From contig NC_036443.1 in the NCBI RefSeq assembly GCF_002775205.1, positions 12,721,373 through 12,785,372 of the forward strand: DNA of 64,000 bases, written 5' to 3'. The position numbers and the translations under genes are program-made. The notes beneath the pieces are model-generated. The model saw only the letters and a list, made by a program, of their open reading frames with translations. It did no database searches and was not told where the DNA came from. The stretch comes from Xiphophorus maculatus. Lineage: Eukaryota > Chordata > Actinopteri > Cyprinodontiformes > Poeciliidae. Positions within the stretch are counted from its first letter, which is position 1, and each line of letters starts with the position of its first letter. Below are positions 40,901 through 55,900 of this stretch, one piece after another.

Positions 40901-43900
40901 CGGTGGCTTTGTACGTCTTCTCCTTGAACACTGGGGAATACTCGTTGATGTCGTTCACCTGGATGTGGACGGTCGCCCTGAGAGGAGCAGGAACACGGTT
41001 GGCATGTTTTATCAGCAACAAGGATTTCAGTAGAAGCATCTCACAATGCAAAGGAAATTAAAAGATCTATTTATGTGTTTACCAGGAGTTTCGCTCAAAT
41101 TGAATACAACAAATTAAATTTTCAGTTTCTGTTTAAATTGTTTCTAAGAGAGGAGTTGTAGTGAAGAGCAGATAAAATTAATTATTTTCTATTGTGGATT
41201 GAACTTTATTACCCGTCTTCTACTGCTACTAAAAGACCCGCAAGCGTATCGGCTGGCTTCACGTCAAGCAGCAAGATGTTACCTGCTGATTTATCCTCTG
41301 TTTAGTCAGAAAAGGCTCACTCTGGAGAATCTCTTTATAATTATAATTTCTTTCAAGCAATTCTGTAATTCTACTAATTATTTCTTATTACTTTCATCCT
41401 GTAAAAAGTTACATAAAAATTGTTATTACAACTTAATACAGTTTACGGTAATTGATCAAATGTCAAAGCCAAAAAAACAGCATAAAGCTATCCATCGGCA
41501 GCATAATGAAGCACTACATTTGCAAACAAAAAGGTAAAACATTACAAAATAAGCAACAACTATTTCACTATTTCACAGACTAAATATACCTACAAATACG
41601 AGCAGTGGACATAGTGTTAGCGTGACCGCAGGAACCAAAATCTACGGTCTTCCTTATCTTTGCTTTTATTGGTCCATCCCATCAATAAGAAGATAAATCT
41701 GGCTCCTCGATTGGCTCCTTTGCAAGCAACATCCAATAGCGTGTAAAGTAGTGAGTAAAAATGCCTTTGTGTATATTTATGCAGTTACTGCATGTAATAA
41801 TACAGTAAATCTGTGAATGTTAAAGTCTATAAACAGACTGTGCAATAAATCAAATCAGGGATCCTCTGACGTGGCCAAGCTTGACTCACTTGTGTGATTT
41901 CTTCATGTTGGCGCCATCAGGACCCTCTCCACAGTCGTAGGCCTGGATGGTGAAGGTGTGCTCCTTCTGCAGCTCACAGTCGAGCTTCTCCTTGGCCCTG
42001 ATGACCCCCTCGCCAGTGGACTTGTCCAGGACCACTGCCTCGAAGGGGACGTTCTGCCCGTGGATTCTGAAGCCGCAAATCTCACCTGAATACGTCGGGA
42101 GTCAAAAGGGAGTTTGCTCAGAACAGTCGATGAGAGATGCGACATCAAATTTTAGATAAAATGAAAAAAAATAAATAAATAAATAAATAGCGTTAATTGT
42201 GAAAAAAATATCCACGCAAAAATAAACAAACAGCCACAAATTTTGGGAACCGAAGGGTTGTAGGTAGAGAAGTGCATGGAGTCTGTGGAGGAAGCCAAAC
42301 CGCACATCATGTGGGTGAGTAGTTGGGGTGAGGGTGTGGGACATTTGAGATAACTTCGTTTTAATTTCCAAGCCACTTGAAAACCAGTGCATCCAGTCAT
42401 GCAGGCGGAAACTGAAAAAAACGTGGACAGGCATTTCACAGGAGCACTCAGGATGTTGTAACAAACAGAAGTCGTGAAACAGAGCTTTTAAAAAAAAGTG
42501 AATACAAAGATAAAGGCATATAAAATAAAAAAAAAAATAAACATAAAGGTGATAAAACACCAATTCATCAATCAACCCCCTCCACCCACCAATAAAATCT
42601 GTGAAAGAAAAAAATAACACTTCCAGTAAGTAGTTTGAACCATTTAAAGAAAGTCTTCCTGTGTAATTCTGCCTGCCTCTCATCCAAAAACAACTGCAAA
42701 ACAAACCCAGAAACCATACGGAAACTAAACCAGCACGATAAAAGGATCCAAAACAAAAAGCACTGGATGAGAACTGGGGTTAGAAATATCAACTTGCCTG
42801 ACATCCACATCAAATGACTGCAGCCATGCTAATGGTTGGGATTAGTGGCAGAGAATTAAACTCAAAAGAGATCCACTGAGGCGAGGGATGCAAAATACAG
42901 AAGCTTTGCAGCGAAGAGGAAGAGAGAGAGTTTGCATCGGTTAACAATCTCAGCAAATTCACAGAAATCTGCAGGAGTTGCTCTCAAATACTTGTAAGAG
43001 GAAAAGCCCAATGATGAGCACGTGTAGCACCTTCAGGAAATCTGTGTGTATTTTTATCTTTTATTGGAGTCAAATTCAGCTGTAGGATTTAGCTTCAAGA
43101 CATTTTAAAAGCTGCCAAGGTTATTTTAATTGAACTTGCTGGACGAAATGGCGCCAAAAAGACAAGAGAACTCCTGTTTTCAAAGGTGGTTTTTGTGCTC
43201 GAGGTGACAGCTGATACACTGTTAGGGTCTGCAAACTGCAATGGATGTCTCATGCACAGATATTTCTAAGAGCAGTCAGTCCCCACATCACACTTTTCAT
43301 CCAGCTGTTTCAGCTCTTTAAAAAAATAGTCAAGGTGAGGAGGGGAGAGGGGGAAAGAACCAGCGAAAAACAAACGAGGAGGTCAATTACAGAGCATGAT
43401 AGGAGTTTCTGTGTAAAACGTGTGGATGTTGCTTTTTATGTTAGTGGGTTAATCGTAAAAGAAATTAAAATTAAAAATAAGCACAAGGCAGAAGAAAAAA
43501 AAAGCCCACGATCACCTTCTTCGGTGAGGGTCACCTCAAAACTCTCTACATGGAGGGGAGAGGAGATAAACCCAGATAGGAAGAAAGTTAGAAGACACGT
43601 TGAGGAAAAGAAGAGACATTCTTGAGCTGTACACTTATACAACCAACATCAGAAAAGATCATGATAAGGAGAAGGCTCTCTCCGAATTAAAAAAAAAGTA
43701 AATTTTAAAAGCACATAAGTTTTTTTTTCTCCTGGAAATTACAATAAGGTTACAGATAAGAATCCCACTTTCCAGAGACTGTATGATCACACTCTCAGGC
43801 TTTGGGTGAGTCATTTATCTTCTTTACAGATGGGTTTCGCCATATTATAAGCAACATTTCATACAAACTCTCTGGAGGCTTCTGTGAAGGCCTCCGTAAG

Positions 43901-46900
43901 TTCTCTTCGGGGATTTTTTTAGCCCTTCGTGTGCTTCAGAAGCAGGGATCGGGGAAGCCATATTTTATCCAGCGGTATCTCAAATTTAAAATTTATTCGC
44001 AAATGCTAAATAAATACATTAATAAGGCAAATGTCTTATTAATGTCAGCTTTTATGTTCATTAAAAGTTAATTTAAAGCACAGGTGAAACAATATTCTAG
44101 TAAACTGCAAACAATGTAAGTCCCAAGTTATAAACTGAATGATACTACAGTTGACCAGGAAATATATTTATTCTGCCATGTTGTTTGTTTGGTTTAGTTT
44201 TTTTTATGCAACCTTTAGAAACTATTTTATTGAAGCAAATCATGAGGAAGGAAAATAGCACCAGGACTGCTGTTGCTAAATGTGGATCCTAAATAAAGCA
44301 AACTTTTCAGATTTGTATCTGTGGAAAAATTTAAAAATCTTTACTTTCTGCTACACAATTATGCACTTTCTTGCATCTTTCTATCGCATGAAATCCCAGT
44401 AAATTAAATTTAAATATGTGCTTATAACCTAACAAAACGTGGAAAAACTCAAGGGCTACGGATACTTTTAAAAGGCACTGTAGCACATGCTAACTTAAAC
44501 CGCAACTCTCTTACTGCAAACATGAATTTATTCACTCTGATCTGACTTAAAGGCGTGTATTTGATTGGGCCTCTGAGCGGCCTGTGGGTCGGCTTAACGG
44601 GGAACCCTCTTAGTTGGCACAGATGGAGGGAATCTGGCGTGATGGAGCAGATCACCCCTGCCGCCACGTGAAGCCAGACTGCTCGCTCTGCCTCCAAAGA
44701 GGCAGAGAGAGACAGAGACAGTTCACAGGGACACAGTCCGTTCATAAACGCCGCTCATCAAAAGGGGAGCCCCCGTTGAAAGAGGTGGGTGCACCAAGCT
44801 GTGTATTCAGCACTAATTTGCTGTGAAAGGAGACAATCATCATGCAGAGAATGAAGCGTTTTATTCTGTTTTTGCAGGCTTATCGGTAAAAACAGCGACA
44901 GTGCGGAGGTCCGCTTTAGCGGGGCCGTCACCTTCCTCTTCGCTTATGTCGTCTGTTTTGGTTGAAAATGTGGAAGCTGAAGCCTCACGGGAATTCAAGA
45001 CGAGTAATCCTGGATTAAAATGATCACATGAGGAGCAATAAAGCAGATAAAAGACCGTGCAACTCATCTGCTGCTTTAAGGCCCTACCAAAAGCCAATGC
45101 TGATGTGATTAAAGACACCGGGAGGAAATGTTTTTCTCATAGCATTAAACTCATAAATTGTGGCTCCCCTCTGGGAAGAATAAAAAAAAACAAAAAACAC
45201 TTAAAAAACAATTTTGATCTGATAAATCAAAAGGGACAATCTTGCGGTATGGCAGCCAGATGTCCATCAGTATGAAAGGCAAGTCATAAAAATCTTATGG
45301 TTGAGTCACATGTGTGTACCACCGCAGAGAACGAAACCATAATTAAAGCAACAAGGTAAGATTTAACGGTTCCTGACCTCTTCATGCTGAGTCAGCAGCT
45401 GTTTTAAATGTTAAAAAAAATCAAACAGTTTATCTCAGATTCATTCATCATGGGAAGAATTAAAACTTATTAAAACACGCAGAATGGTGGAAGACCTTCA
45501 TACATTAACAATGATGCTTTTGTGATTTCAAAGCCTGGCGCTCAGAATAGATCAGAGAATCTGCTTCCGTGTTAAGAACAGCTGTCTTTCTGTCTTATTT
45601 GGGAAGAAATAATGAATTTGACAAATTAATAATTCATCGTCGACCTTTAATAATATATATCAACTATCTACATCTGTGAGTCACACAGTTGTTTTGCATA
45701 ATATTGCTTTTTCTTTCATTTTACGACCTGAAGGTGATCTCAACAGCAGGGTTGGTCATGAGCTGGCGAACGAGCGGCAGCAGCGTTATGCTTTCTCTCT
45801 CACCTGCGTAGCGTAAAGGAGCGTCTTTGTCCAGCGCAATTAGAGGGGGGTCCAGAATAACTTTGTCATCGTTCTCCGTCACAATCCCATGGTACGTCGT
45901 CTCGATCCACGGCTTGTGCTTATTGACTGTGAGGAAGCAGAGAAAGAAAACATCAGCCAACAAACGACGACGACGGATAACAAGCTGATCATAGCTTCGC
46001 TTCGGTGGAAGTGGACATATTCAGATTTTTTTGTGGCGACTTTTTTTTTTTTTTTTTTTTACCAAGTTTCTTCCTATGCTGGAATGACTTTTATCTCCTC
46101 CATCCTGCCATGCAGCATGGATACATTTTTAATGAGTTTAGGGATGCTTTTAATGTTATTTTTAGACGTGGAGAGACAACCTGCAGCAAAAACCAGAGTG
46201 CTGATGAGGAGCTGCAGAAGAATTAAATCCCTTTCTGTGTTACATCTACCCTCTTCCGTATTACCTTTCAACCTCCAGAAAGGAGACCAGATTATTTCAA
46301 GATAATAGTAACTGAGAGGGGTTTTTCCCCCCCACATATTTAACATTCAAAAGACAGATTCACTGTTTTTGTTTAGTTAGCTGCAGCAGACCAAACAAGT
46401 AGATGATGAAGACACGGTCAGGTTTGGGGTTCTGTCCACTTGTCTGCATAGGAAGCCTCCCAGCTGCAGACAGGACTCAGCAGGAAAAGCTGCAGTGAGT
46501 GACATATTTGGGCCGGATAAGAAAACAGGAGGAAGGCAGCTCTCTTACAGTCAATACGCCCTGCCTCCACCACGAGAGGGAACAATGGCGTTAAAGTGCT
46601 ACTGATCTGCAGACATGATGCTAACACTTGGAGACAACAGACTGAGAAGCAGAGATATAATGACTGAGCTAAACCAGGCTGCACCACATTAGGAGAACAT
46701 GCATTTATGACATTGTTGTTGAATAATTTATATATTGTGTGGCTAAGACTTTTTTATATTTATATTTCTAGAGGCATTTTTACCACATTTTCTAATTAAA
46801 AAAAAAGTAAAAGTTGACAAGAAATTGTTTGCAAGGAAACAGTAGCTAGGCTTTAAATATAGAACCTACAAAAACTACTGGATGGACAGACGGACGAATG

Positions 46901-49900
46901 GATGGATAAACAAACCAATGGATGGATGTATGAATCATTTTTGAATGTCTGTAAATACAAACATTTTTCCATACTTTATTCACCGTGATGCAGAAGACAT
47001 GAACGGAATTGCAGGACTTGAGAAATAAAATGTAATCCACTGAAAAATGTGCAAACTTGTAGTATTTCTGAGGTTGACCAATCAGGGGAAAAATTGAGGC
47101 GCTTTAATGTTTTAATTTGACCTTCACAGTGGAAAAAAACAGGACTTGTTGGCTGCTGCAGCTCACTGATGTGAGTTTCTCAGGCATGTAAGACAGAACT
47201 GAGTACAGCATGTTGCTGTAACTCTGAACACAAAGAATAACGGTTTCCAAAGTAACAGACTTAGTTTCCAAAGTAGATGAAAAACTATTTCTGTGAAATT
47301 TTTCTGGACCCAATTCACTGATCGCATGATCAATGAGGCATATCAAAACAGGAGCTGGTATCATGTCAGTGTTCCACTTTGCAAAGATTGTTAGCAGGAC
47401 ATGCAGACTTTTCAGACTTGTTTTTGCAAACTTTGTAGCTCTATGTCACAAATCAAATAAATAAATAAACAAATAAATAATAAATGTTTTAAAGATTTTA
47501 GCAATATTGTTGGACCCATAATAATTTTTAAGCTTATATCTGTTTGCTTTAACCAAACAAACTATTTCTTTACCTACAAATAAGAGCTAGAAAGAAAATA
47601 TTTTTCTTTTTCATACATCCAGATCAACATCATCTCAGCAAAAACTTCTATCAGGAATGACACCTCCTTTGCTCTTTAGGATAAAACTTTTCAATGACGG
47701 TTCAGGCACATTAAAAAAATGCTGTCCTTATTGACTTTTAAGCAACAAATGAATGCTCACTATGCCTATCCAATTAATGCAGCATACAATTGCCCATACA
47801 AATGATTCAGTCTGACTCAGCCATCCATGCATGCACCAAATAGACAACAACAATAACCTGCCGCTGCAGCCTACACAATCAATGGCAGGAAATGATCGAC
47901 CGCAGCACTATGTTGCCAAATGTTACGTGGGATGCTGCACCGTGACATAATCCATCTGAAGTTAAAATGTCTCCAGAAGTTAATTATTTTTGATTAAGTG
48001 ACATAATGAAATGTGTTTTCAAGGTCCCATTGCAAGGCACGCTTTTTAAATGATTCTCTTTTTTAAATTCACAATTTTTAGGAAAATCACAATTAAACTA
48101 TTGAGCTTTAATAAATGAGTGGCACATCAATCATCATAATGTTTTTTTTTTTCCCCCATTATAGATTTTTTCCGTTTGTTTTTCGAAGAATCAAAGCAAG
48201 CTACTGAAAGCCTCGTTTCAAATACCGGTTTTGTCTGTTGAAAAAAAATAAACAAGCTGTAAAGATTTGTCCCAGAACATTTAAAAATTAATTATTATAC
48301 CTTTTGAGTTTATCAGACATTTATTAGCAGAAACAAAGCAGCAGGTCAAATAACCAGCTTACTGAGGCTGTCAGACTAAACAAATTAACTCAAGCCTTTT
48401 GCTTTTGGGAGTGTGAAACATTAAACTTATACATGTATGAGTTAATGCAGACATATAAAAAAATGTCTGCATCAACATTTTTTAATGCAGAGATTTAAAA
48501 TGTCTGCATTAAAAATCCAGACATTTGTTATCCCCATTCTGCTAGCACAAAAGTTGAATTTGGCGTTTTCTCTTTTTTTTTTTTTAGCATTAAACTCACT
48601 AAAACAAATACTCTGCAAGATCAAATAGCTTTTTAAGTTTCATACTTAAAATGCTTGAAACTTAAAATGCTGGAGTCTAACATCAAAAATGCAAAGGATG
48701 CACATGTTTAAAGACAAGATTAAATATTCTTCTGCAATACTTGGATCGACTGCTGTTGTATCATCACATAATGTAGAGTAATCATCACTGATTGCACAAT
48801 CAGTAAAAAGTAATTACAACCTACTTGAATAGATATGCAACATCTACAATTGACAGTTAAATAGTATTATGAAGGACTCAGTGAAGGAAAGTGTTTTTTA
48901 CAGCTACTGCCACCAGCAAGTATCTTTATTACAACATGTTTTTATACATCATAAAATTAAAACTCCTGCAACAAATATTAGTGACTAAAATGGACAAACT
49001 ATGCAAAAGAAAGACTTCTGAAAGACTCTATCAGTCAAACCAAAATGATATGACTTTATTTTTCGGCATGCCCGGTTAAATCCCATCCTCCAAAAGCAGC
49101 ACTCGATATGAAAACCTCGATGTGCTTACGAGTGATTTGGAAATGACCAAGCCCAATAAATGGCTTCGCTAAGTGACTCGTGACCTGAAGTGAAGTGGAT
49201 CTCTTTAGGCGGGCCGCCGGGACAGACTGCCGCAATAATCAGCTTTAGCTTCCACAGAGTCACAGTTACTCTGAGCTGGGTCACATGTGGGCCTGTTGCT
49301 CGACCAAGAGCCGCTCGTGTCATGGCTGTCATCGCTAAGGTTCGGTGAACCAGGACTGCTTGTAAAGAGTGTTACTAGGTATTTTAGTAAAGTATTTCAA
49401 TCTGATACAGAGGGGGAAAAAACAAGATAAGCAGGACTTGCAGTATGACGGATGGATGGACAGACATATTTTGAAGAAAGGCTCCTAAATAAGGGAAACT
49501 CAAAGACCATCAAGTTTGCCCTGCAAGACAAGCGAAAAGCCTGACACACGTGACTTGCTCCCAACAATGGCGACCCAGATTGGCAGCCCAGATCCACTGA
49601 AACAAGAGTCGGTCCAGATACATTCACAGATGGCAAACTGTGGAAGAATGCAAGCAAGTGTCAGCGTGAAAACAAAAGAGGCAAACCCACACAACCAATG
49701 GCAAATTCAAAAGCTCTGCTACAATGTCGCTGTGCATTGCTGGTGAAATTCAAGTCTGTCTGATTCGTACGCATGCAGCAAGAATTGCATAACATTTCTT
49801 TTAAAGCATGAAAGTCATCGTTGTGAAATTACCAACAAAGCCCCTTTGACAAGACGGCTTCATCCCCCCTCCCTGCAAGCCTCCACTAGAGAGAGATAAC

Positions 49901-52900
49901 GTTTATTTGTGTTATTTCTGCTCACACATAAAAACAAAGATGCAACACATTAATCTGGTTCATTTAAATCTATTTATGTTATTGTATGCAAGAAAAAGGG
50001 GAGAGAATAGTTGTACAAGGAGGGAAATCATTAGGAGTCATAAAGGAGTAAGATTAGAGGAAGTGGTTTTGAAGCAATGCACTCTGGGAGGGAATTAAAT
50101 TTCAATTAGAGGTTTTCCACACTCAGAAATTAAACTTAAAAACTCAATGCAACTCAATCATACCGTCATCAGCAAAATCTGAAAATTTAGACTACTGATA
50201 ATTGATGGAAATCCTGGAATGTGTTAAGTTCTTCAAAAATGCACCAAACTAAAACCTTTCTGTTTAAAGAACTATTCTTTAATTTGATGACACCCAATGA
50301 TTGATGGAGCCTGAACAGACAAGCTGTAATAAATGGACGGACAGACAGACAGATTAATGTTGTAATTTTGGGAATTTAGGGACAGATTAAGATTCATAAA
50401 TAGCAATAATATAACTCTCTAATTTTCTGTTTGCTTTAAAACTACTACCACTTTCAAAAAATCTACAACACATTATTTATTTTATGATGAATGCTTATTA
50501 TATTTAAATATTGTATTGAAACAAAGTTTACAGAAATTGGTTTACATGTGTTTTAGTGCTATAAAAGAAATTTGGTATCCGTGAAAACAAACAAAAAAAA
50601 AACAAAAAACTAGATGATACGAGATGATCGGTCCATCCCCAGTAAAAACAAACCTGTTGCGCTCTACTTCTTTTATTTTATGTGTGCTAAAATCAACATT
50701 TATTTCTGATTTCTGTCATCAGGTCATGACATCAATTTTCAGTTCAGGAATAATTAAAAGGGTAAATGTTGAAAAATTAAAGCAGAGACAGCCAACAAAT
50801 AAAAGGACTATTTAATAAGTGGGTTGGTATTTATTTTTTCCTCTGTTCCATGTTCAACTGACTTTAGGTGCCAAACATTGTGTATGAAGATCCTGCTTTT
50901 AGGGAATATATTAAAGTAAAAATATGAGTAAAACGTGTTAGCCTGAGAGTCTGCTGTAGTTATATTTACCACAAAACACTTTGTGGATATAAACAAAGTG
51001 AACAATGCCTGCAAGGCAATTCTATTGAATAAGCGTTAAAGGTAAATAACATTCAGAAAAAGCCTCATTCTCCTTAATAGCAGATAAGTAAAGATTAGGA
51101 AACTACTGAAATATAAGAGGCAAAGTATTACTCTGCAATAGAAAAGCTTAAGCTTGCACTCTGTGGGTCAGAGAGGAGAAACATCTCTGATATCCACACA
51201 TCCAGGTAAGGTGAATTTACCAAAACATTGAACCAGTACACCAGACACTATAGTGTCTTGGGTACATCAGTACATCGTACATACTAGAAAAGTATAAAAA
51301 CTTGAAGAGAATTAAAATTCACATCTCAAGCTGTGACTGTATGAGCACAGATGGTGGACTGCTGAGCATCCACTGAGCCCAGCAACAGAGTCCTATGCAA
51401 TCCTGTTACAGCAAACAAAGCCAATAACATTTAATCCTATGAAGGAATGCCACTTCATTCTCTCCAAAGGTCGAACAAGAACCGGCAAACAAAACAGTAG
51501 AGCCCCCTGCCAAGGTTTTATTGTGCACATGTGGAGAGATGCAGTTTCATAATAGAACAAGCATATGAAAGCACAGGAAAATAATAAACATTACATTTTG
51601 GAGGCCAAAAATGTTTTGGAGAGAAGACGTATGGATAAACAGCAGGATAAAGTGGTTGCTTTTGACCAGTAGTTCCAAACCACCTACAGACCCGCTCTGC
51701 ACACCTGGACAGGGTCCTTGCTCTCATCAAAGAGCAAATTTTTATGAGATTCCTGCTGTACATTACGTAACTGAGAAATATAGTTTCTTTGAATATTATT
51801 ATGATTATTGATGCTCTAATCAATCAGTCAATGGTCAAAAGCTGCCAAGTTTTCCATAATTGGCTCTGAGCAATGATTGGCAGCTCACTTAGAACAGCAT
51901 TAGAATATTCATGTTCAATAAATGAATCAAAACTGAAAAGTTTGACTTTTTTCTTGGTCTGTAAATATGTTAACCAATTATCTGCTCTTCTTTTTGAGCT
52001 TAATGAGAGAATAATAGAAGAAGGTTGAGAACATAAGCACTAAAGTTTGACATTAGCTTCAGTGGTAGTTCTAAGATGTGTGTATTAATGTTTATTAAGG
52101 TATATTTGGTCTTTGAACTACAAAAATTAGCTGCTATAAAAGAGTTTGAGGTGAGGGTCTCAAGTATTTGCAGATCCCAGACCTCTCCATATACCAGCAG
52201 TCCACTGTAATCCCTTTATGTCAGAAACGATCGTCTCTATAAGCAAACCTTGAGTGCAATTTGTTCAACTGGCGTCAATGTTTATTGGATTTAATTACCA
52301 ATTACTGAAACTTTTCTTTAAAAGGTCTAATGAGAAAAATATCCTGAGCTGGCTTTTCACAGTACGATTAATTACTTCCAAGTCCAACCATAAATAAGTA
52401 AATCTGCATATATTATGCAACTTTGCTAGAGTTTGATTGTGTGAAGCATCTTGATCTACGTGAATGTTAAGAAGGGGCTATATAAGGATTCAAAGACTAA
52501 CTGACTGAATTAATGCAAATTGCACACAAATTAGTTTGTAAGTACTGAAGTCTTACTATTGCAGCTCTAATTATTTCTCAGAATAAATGACAAAACATTT
52601 CAGCTGGGAAATATGACTAAATGAGGCCAAAGTAATAAAAATGCAGTTTGATGGTTGTTGCAATCACAACGCTGCAAATCTTGGTGTTTTATTTTTGTCT
52701 GAAAGAACATTCATCTAAATCTTCAGCACATCTCCATTTCAATAGTCTTTACTTTTCCTGACACAACATTATAGATTTTCCTGAGAGCTTCAAAAGCATT
52801 CTGCATTCTTCATATCTAAATAAGAAACATTTAAAAAGAAAATACTTGGCAGCAGTTCGATTTTATTACGCTAATAAAAGGCTGTTTTTCTATGTTGGTA

Positions 52901-55900
52901 TGAGACTAACTTTAAAAAGCTCTGTTTAAAACTATGACACTTTCTTTAATGCTATTAAAAAAAACAGAACAAGTACAACTGCTAGGTTTGGCAAACCCAG
53001 TGAATGAAGTAATGTAACAAACATTCACATGGACACAAAGACTGAACCCCGACCTATACAATTTGACCTATAAACCGTGTGAAACACTTCCTGGGAGAAC
53101 GGGACAGACACAATAGCTCTTGGTAATCCTGAGATTCAATAGTCCGCCACCACATCGCTGTTCCAGACAGCGCGTCTCTGTGACATGGAGGAAAAAGAAA
53201 TCATTAAACAGCAACTGCAGCTCTGATAACATGTGGCAGAAAATCCAAGGCTGTTTCCCTAAGAGACAATTAACCGTGGCTTTATCTGGAGCATTTGCCA
53301 AAGGTTTTTCACAGATCCATTAGCCGCACGAGCCCCGAATACCCGTCCTGATTAAGGAAATACATCATATACGTCTGGCCACAGGCTGCTGTTTGCTCAG
53401 GAGGAATAACAAAGCACATTGTAGCAGCGGCCTGCGATTATCAGATGAGGGTTTATAATACAAGCAAACCTCAAAGGGCTTGTTGTGTAATAATGATGGC
53501 GCAGTCACGTGTTGCGGCCGCGCTGCGGTGTGGAGCTCCGCTTCATAAATCAAGCACCAGTGTTATGGCAGCAGCCGGAAAATCATCTTCTCTGATCGCA
53601 TCACAAGTAAAGCCAGAACGCAAAACATATTAGGATTGAGACAATGATTTGGTAGGGGGATGGACTAAATATTTGTCCATGATAACATAACTAAATCTGT
53701 TATGTTATCATAACAGCTTTAGTTCGATCTTAAACTATAATTAAAAAGAAGACACTGATAGAAATCAGCAAAGCCTGACCTGTTGGGGAAGAGCATCGCT
53801 GCAAGATGAAGCTGCCACCACCATGTTTCACCAGCAGGGTCAGGATGGTGATTAATCTCAATTAGAAGCACAGGATAAACAAAACGAAGGGAAAAAATAC
53901 CAACATTGAAAGGAGTGTGAATAATTTTACAACGTTTTCTATAGTAGGGATGGGCATTTATTGTATTGTTCATCATTTATTGTGATAAATTTGTTATCAT
54001 GATAAAAATGCTGATTTATTGTTAAAGTAAATTCCAATCGTCCATATCGTCAAAGATGTTAGTTTTATTATTTTCTCCACTGGCTATCCAATTAAAGTAT
54101 CAATAAATTTGAAAATGTGTGTGCAGTTTGTGATTGGTGTGCTAAAGAAGCATATTACAACTGGGTATATTTCTCTACAGAAGAATTTGTGTCCCTACAG
54201 TTACCTAAAAAACGAAACAATAACTAGCCTACTGAATAGCTTGCATCAGTTTCAGTGTTGTTTTTAAGTAAATGTTTGATCACCTGCATTGCTAATAAAT
54301 ACAAAGAATTATAAATTCTTGACTGAAGGCAGCACGCTCTCTGGAGTAGACCGGCAGTCTCTTCGTTTGAGGCTAAATAAAGCCCGTCTGTTGCCTGGTT
54401 GTTCATACTTGTCTTATTAGCTGGAGCAGCACACTCAAGAGGGAGGGTTTTTCTGTGCTCAGACAGAAACGCCAGACTTTGAAGTGCTGCACCCGAGAGA
54501 GTCTGGGACATTTTTGCTGCAAAATAAAAAGTAAAAAAAATATTCTAAGTATTCAAGAACACTGATAACCAGGAGAAAGGCTTCAGCAAACAACTGTACT
54601 TTCAACAAAAAACCGAAAAAACAGCGCATTGCCTTTTGGCAGTGTCAAATACAGCTCTAGGCCTTTTTTAAGTCGGCAAAGACGAATAGACATCGCAGCC
54701 AAAAAGGTGAAGGTATACAGTGCATGCAAATCCGAGTTACTGAAAAACTACAATTATGCCGAGAAGTGGACCAGGAATAATCAATGAACAATCTGCACTC
54801 GGTAACAAACGGCGAGCACACTTCTCTGTTTGTCTTGCCTTGCAGGTTCCTGAGTTCACCGTCGCGAGGCGCTTCCATCACAGACCTGGGACTGTTCTCA
54901 GAGGCCCAAGAAGCCATAAAGGAAGGTCTGGGGCCTCAGGGGCCCACACTCCCAAAACATACAACTCAGACAGGAAAGCTTCTCAGTTCCCCTGCCAGGC
55001 AACGGCATTTGTTTGTCCTCTGTGCAATCACAGCCGCCCAACGGCGCGAGCACGCCCTGGATGACCGCAGAGGTCTTCTGAAGAGGGGGGCTGATGGGTG
55101 GCGGGGGGGTTTGGAAACGATGCTGGTTGAGTTAAACGTAACTCAACCAGCTCTCTGTGTGAGCTGCACGACAGCAGCAGTGAGGAAGAGTGAGACGATG
55201 AAGCTCTACACTGCTGCTGGAGGGTAGCGGCCCTGCAGCAGACGACGTGATCTCTGGTTACCTGTTTCCCATGGAACATGAATGTGGATGTGATACGCCC
55301 CAGTGTGAATAGCTCTGCTGTGGCTCTTTTCTTTCCCCTGGAAACAACGGGACTCCAGGGAGAAAGGTAATCATACAGAGAAGATGTACAATCGGGAATT
55401 TGGTTACTGTTCACTCACAGAAAAATAACATAACTTACAGACATGTAAAAATGACACACAACTTCTTAAAGATCTTCTCAAAGGGATGACTCAAGGAAGG
55501 AAAGAGGGAAGGAAGGAAGGACCAAAGGGATGAATAAAGGAGCAAAGGAAGGTAAGAACAGAAGAAGGAAGAAAGGAAGGAAAGCAGGAAAGAAAGAAGG
55601 AAAGAAGATTTACACAATGGAATCATGAATAAAGTGTGGAAATATAATTGTTCTTCCACTCACATTTTATTTTTCCATACTTATCCAGACCTGAAAAATA
55701 CTGAAATCAAATTCCAGACTTGAACTGGAAAATTTACATGTACATATCATTATTTATTCATGAGTTAGAAATTCAATTTTACGTGCAAAAATTTACCAAA
55801 AAAAAAGCAAAATTTCTGCTTTAAAATATTTTCATGTCATTGAAATTAAAAATCAGTCACCCCAAACTTTTCACCTCCACATTGATGTTTTCCCACAACA

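Noticed and set aside
42102-42704. 200-aa minus-strand open frame rich in Phe, Leu and Tyr
   Set aside because: It is AT-rich intronic sequence between clstn1 exons 3 and 4, with no conserved motif and no splice support.
54630-54650. TGGCAGTGTC resembling the miR-34 seed (miR-34a is linked to this region in human)
   Set aside because: Only the first ten bases match, the rest of the mature sequence does not, and no hairpin is present.
54784-55227. 147-aa plus-strand open frame in clstn1 intron 1
   Set aside because: No recognisable domain or splice signals; it spans the stem-loop and G-rich tract, so it is likely chance.
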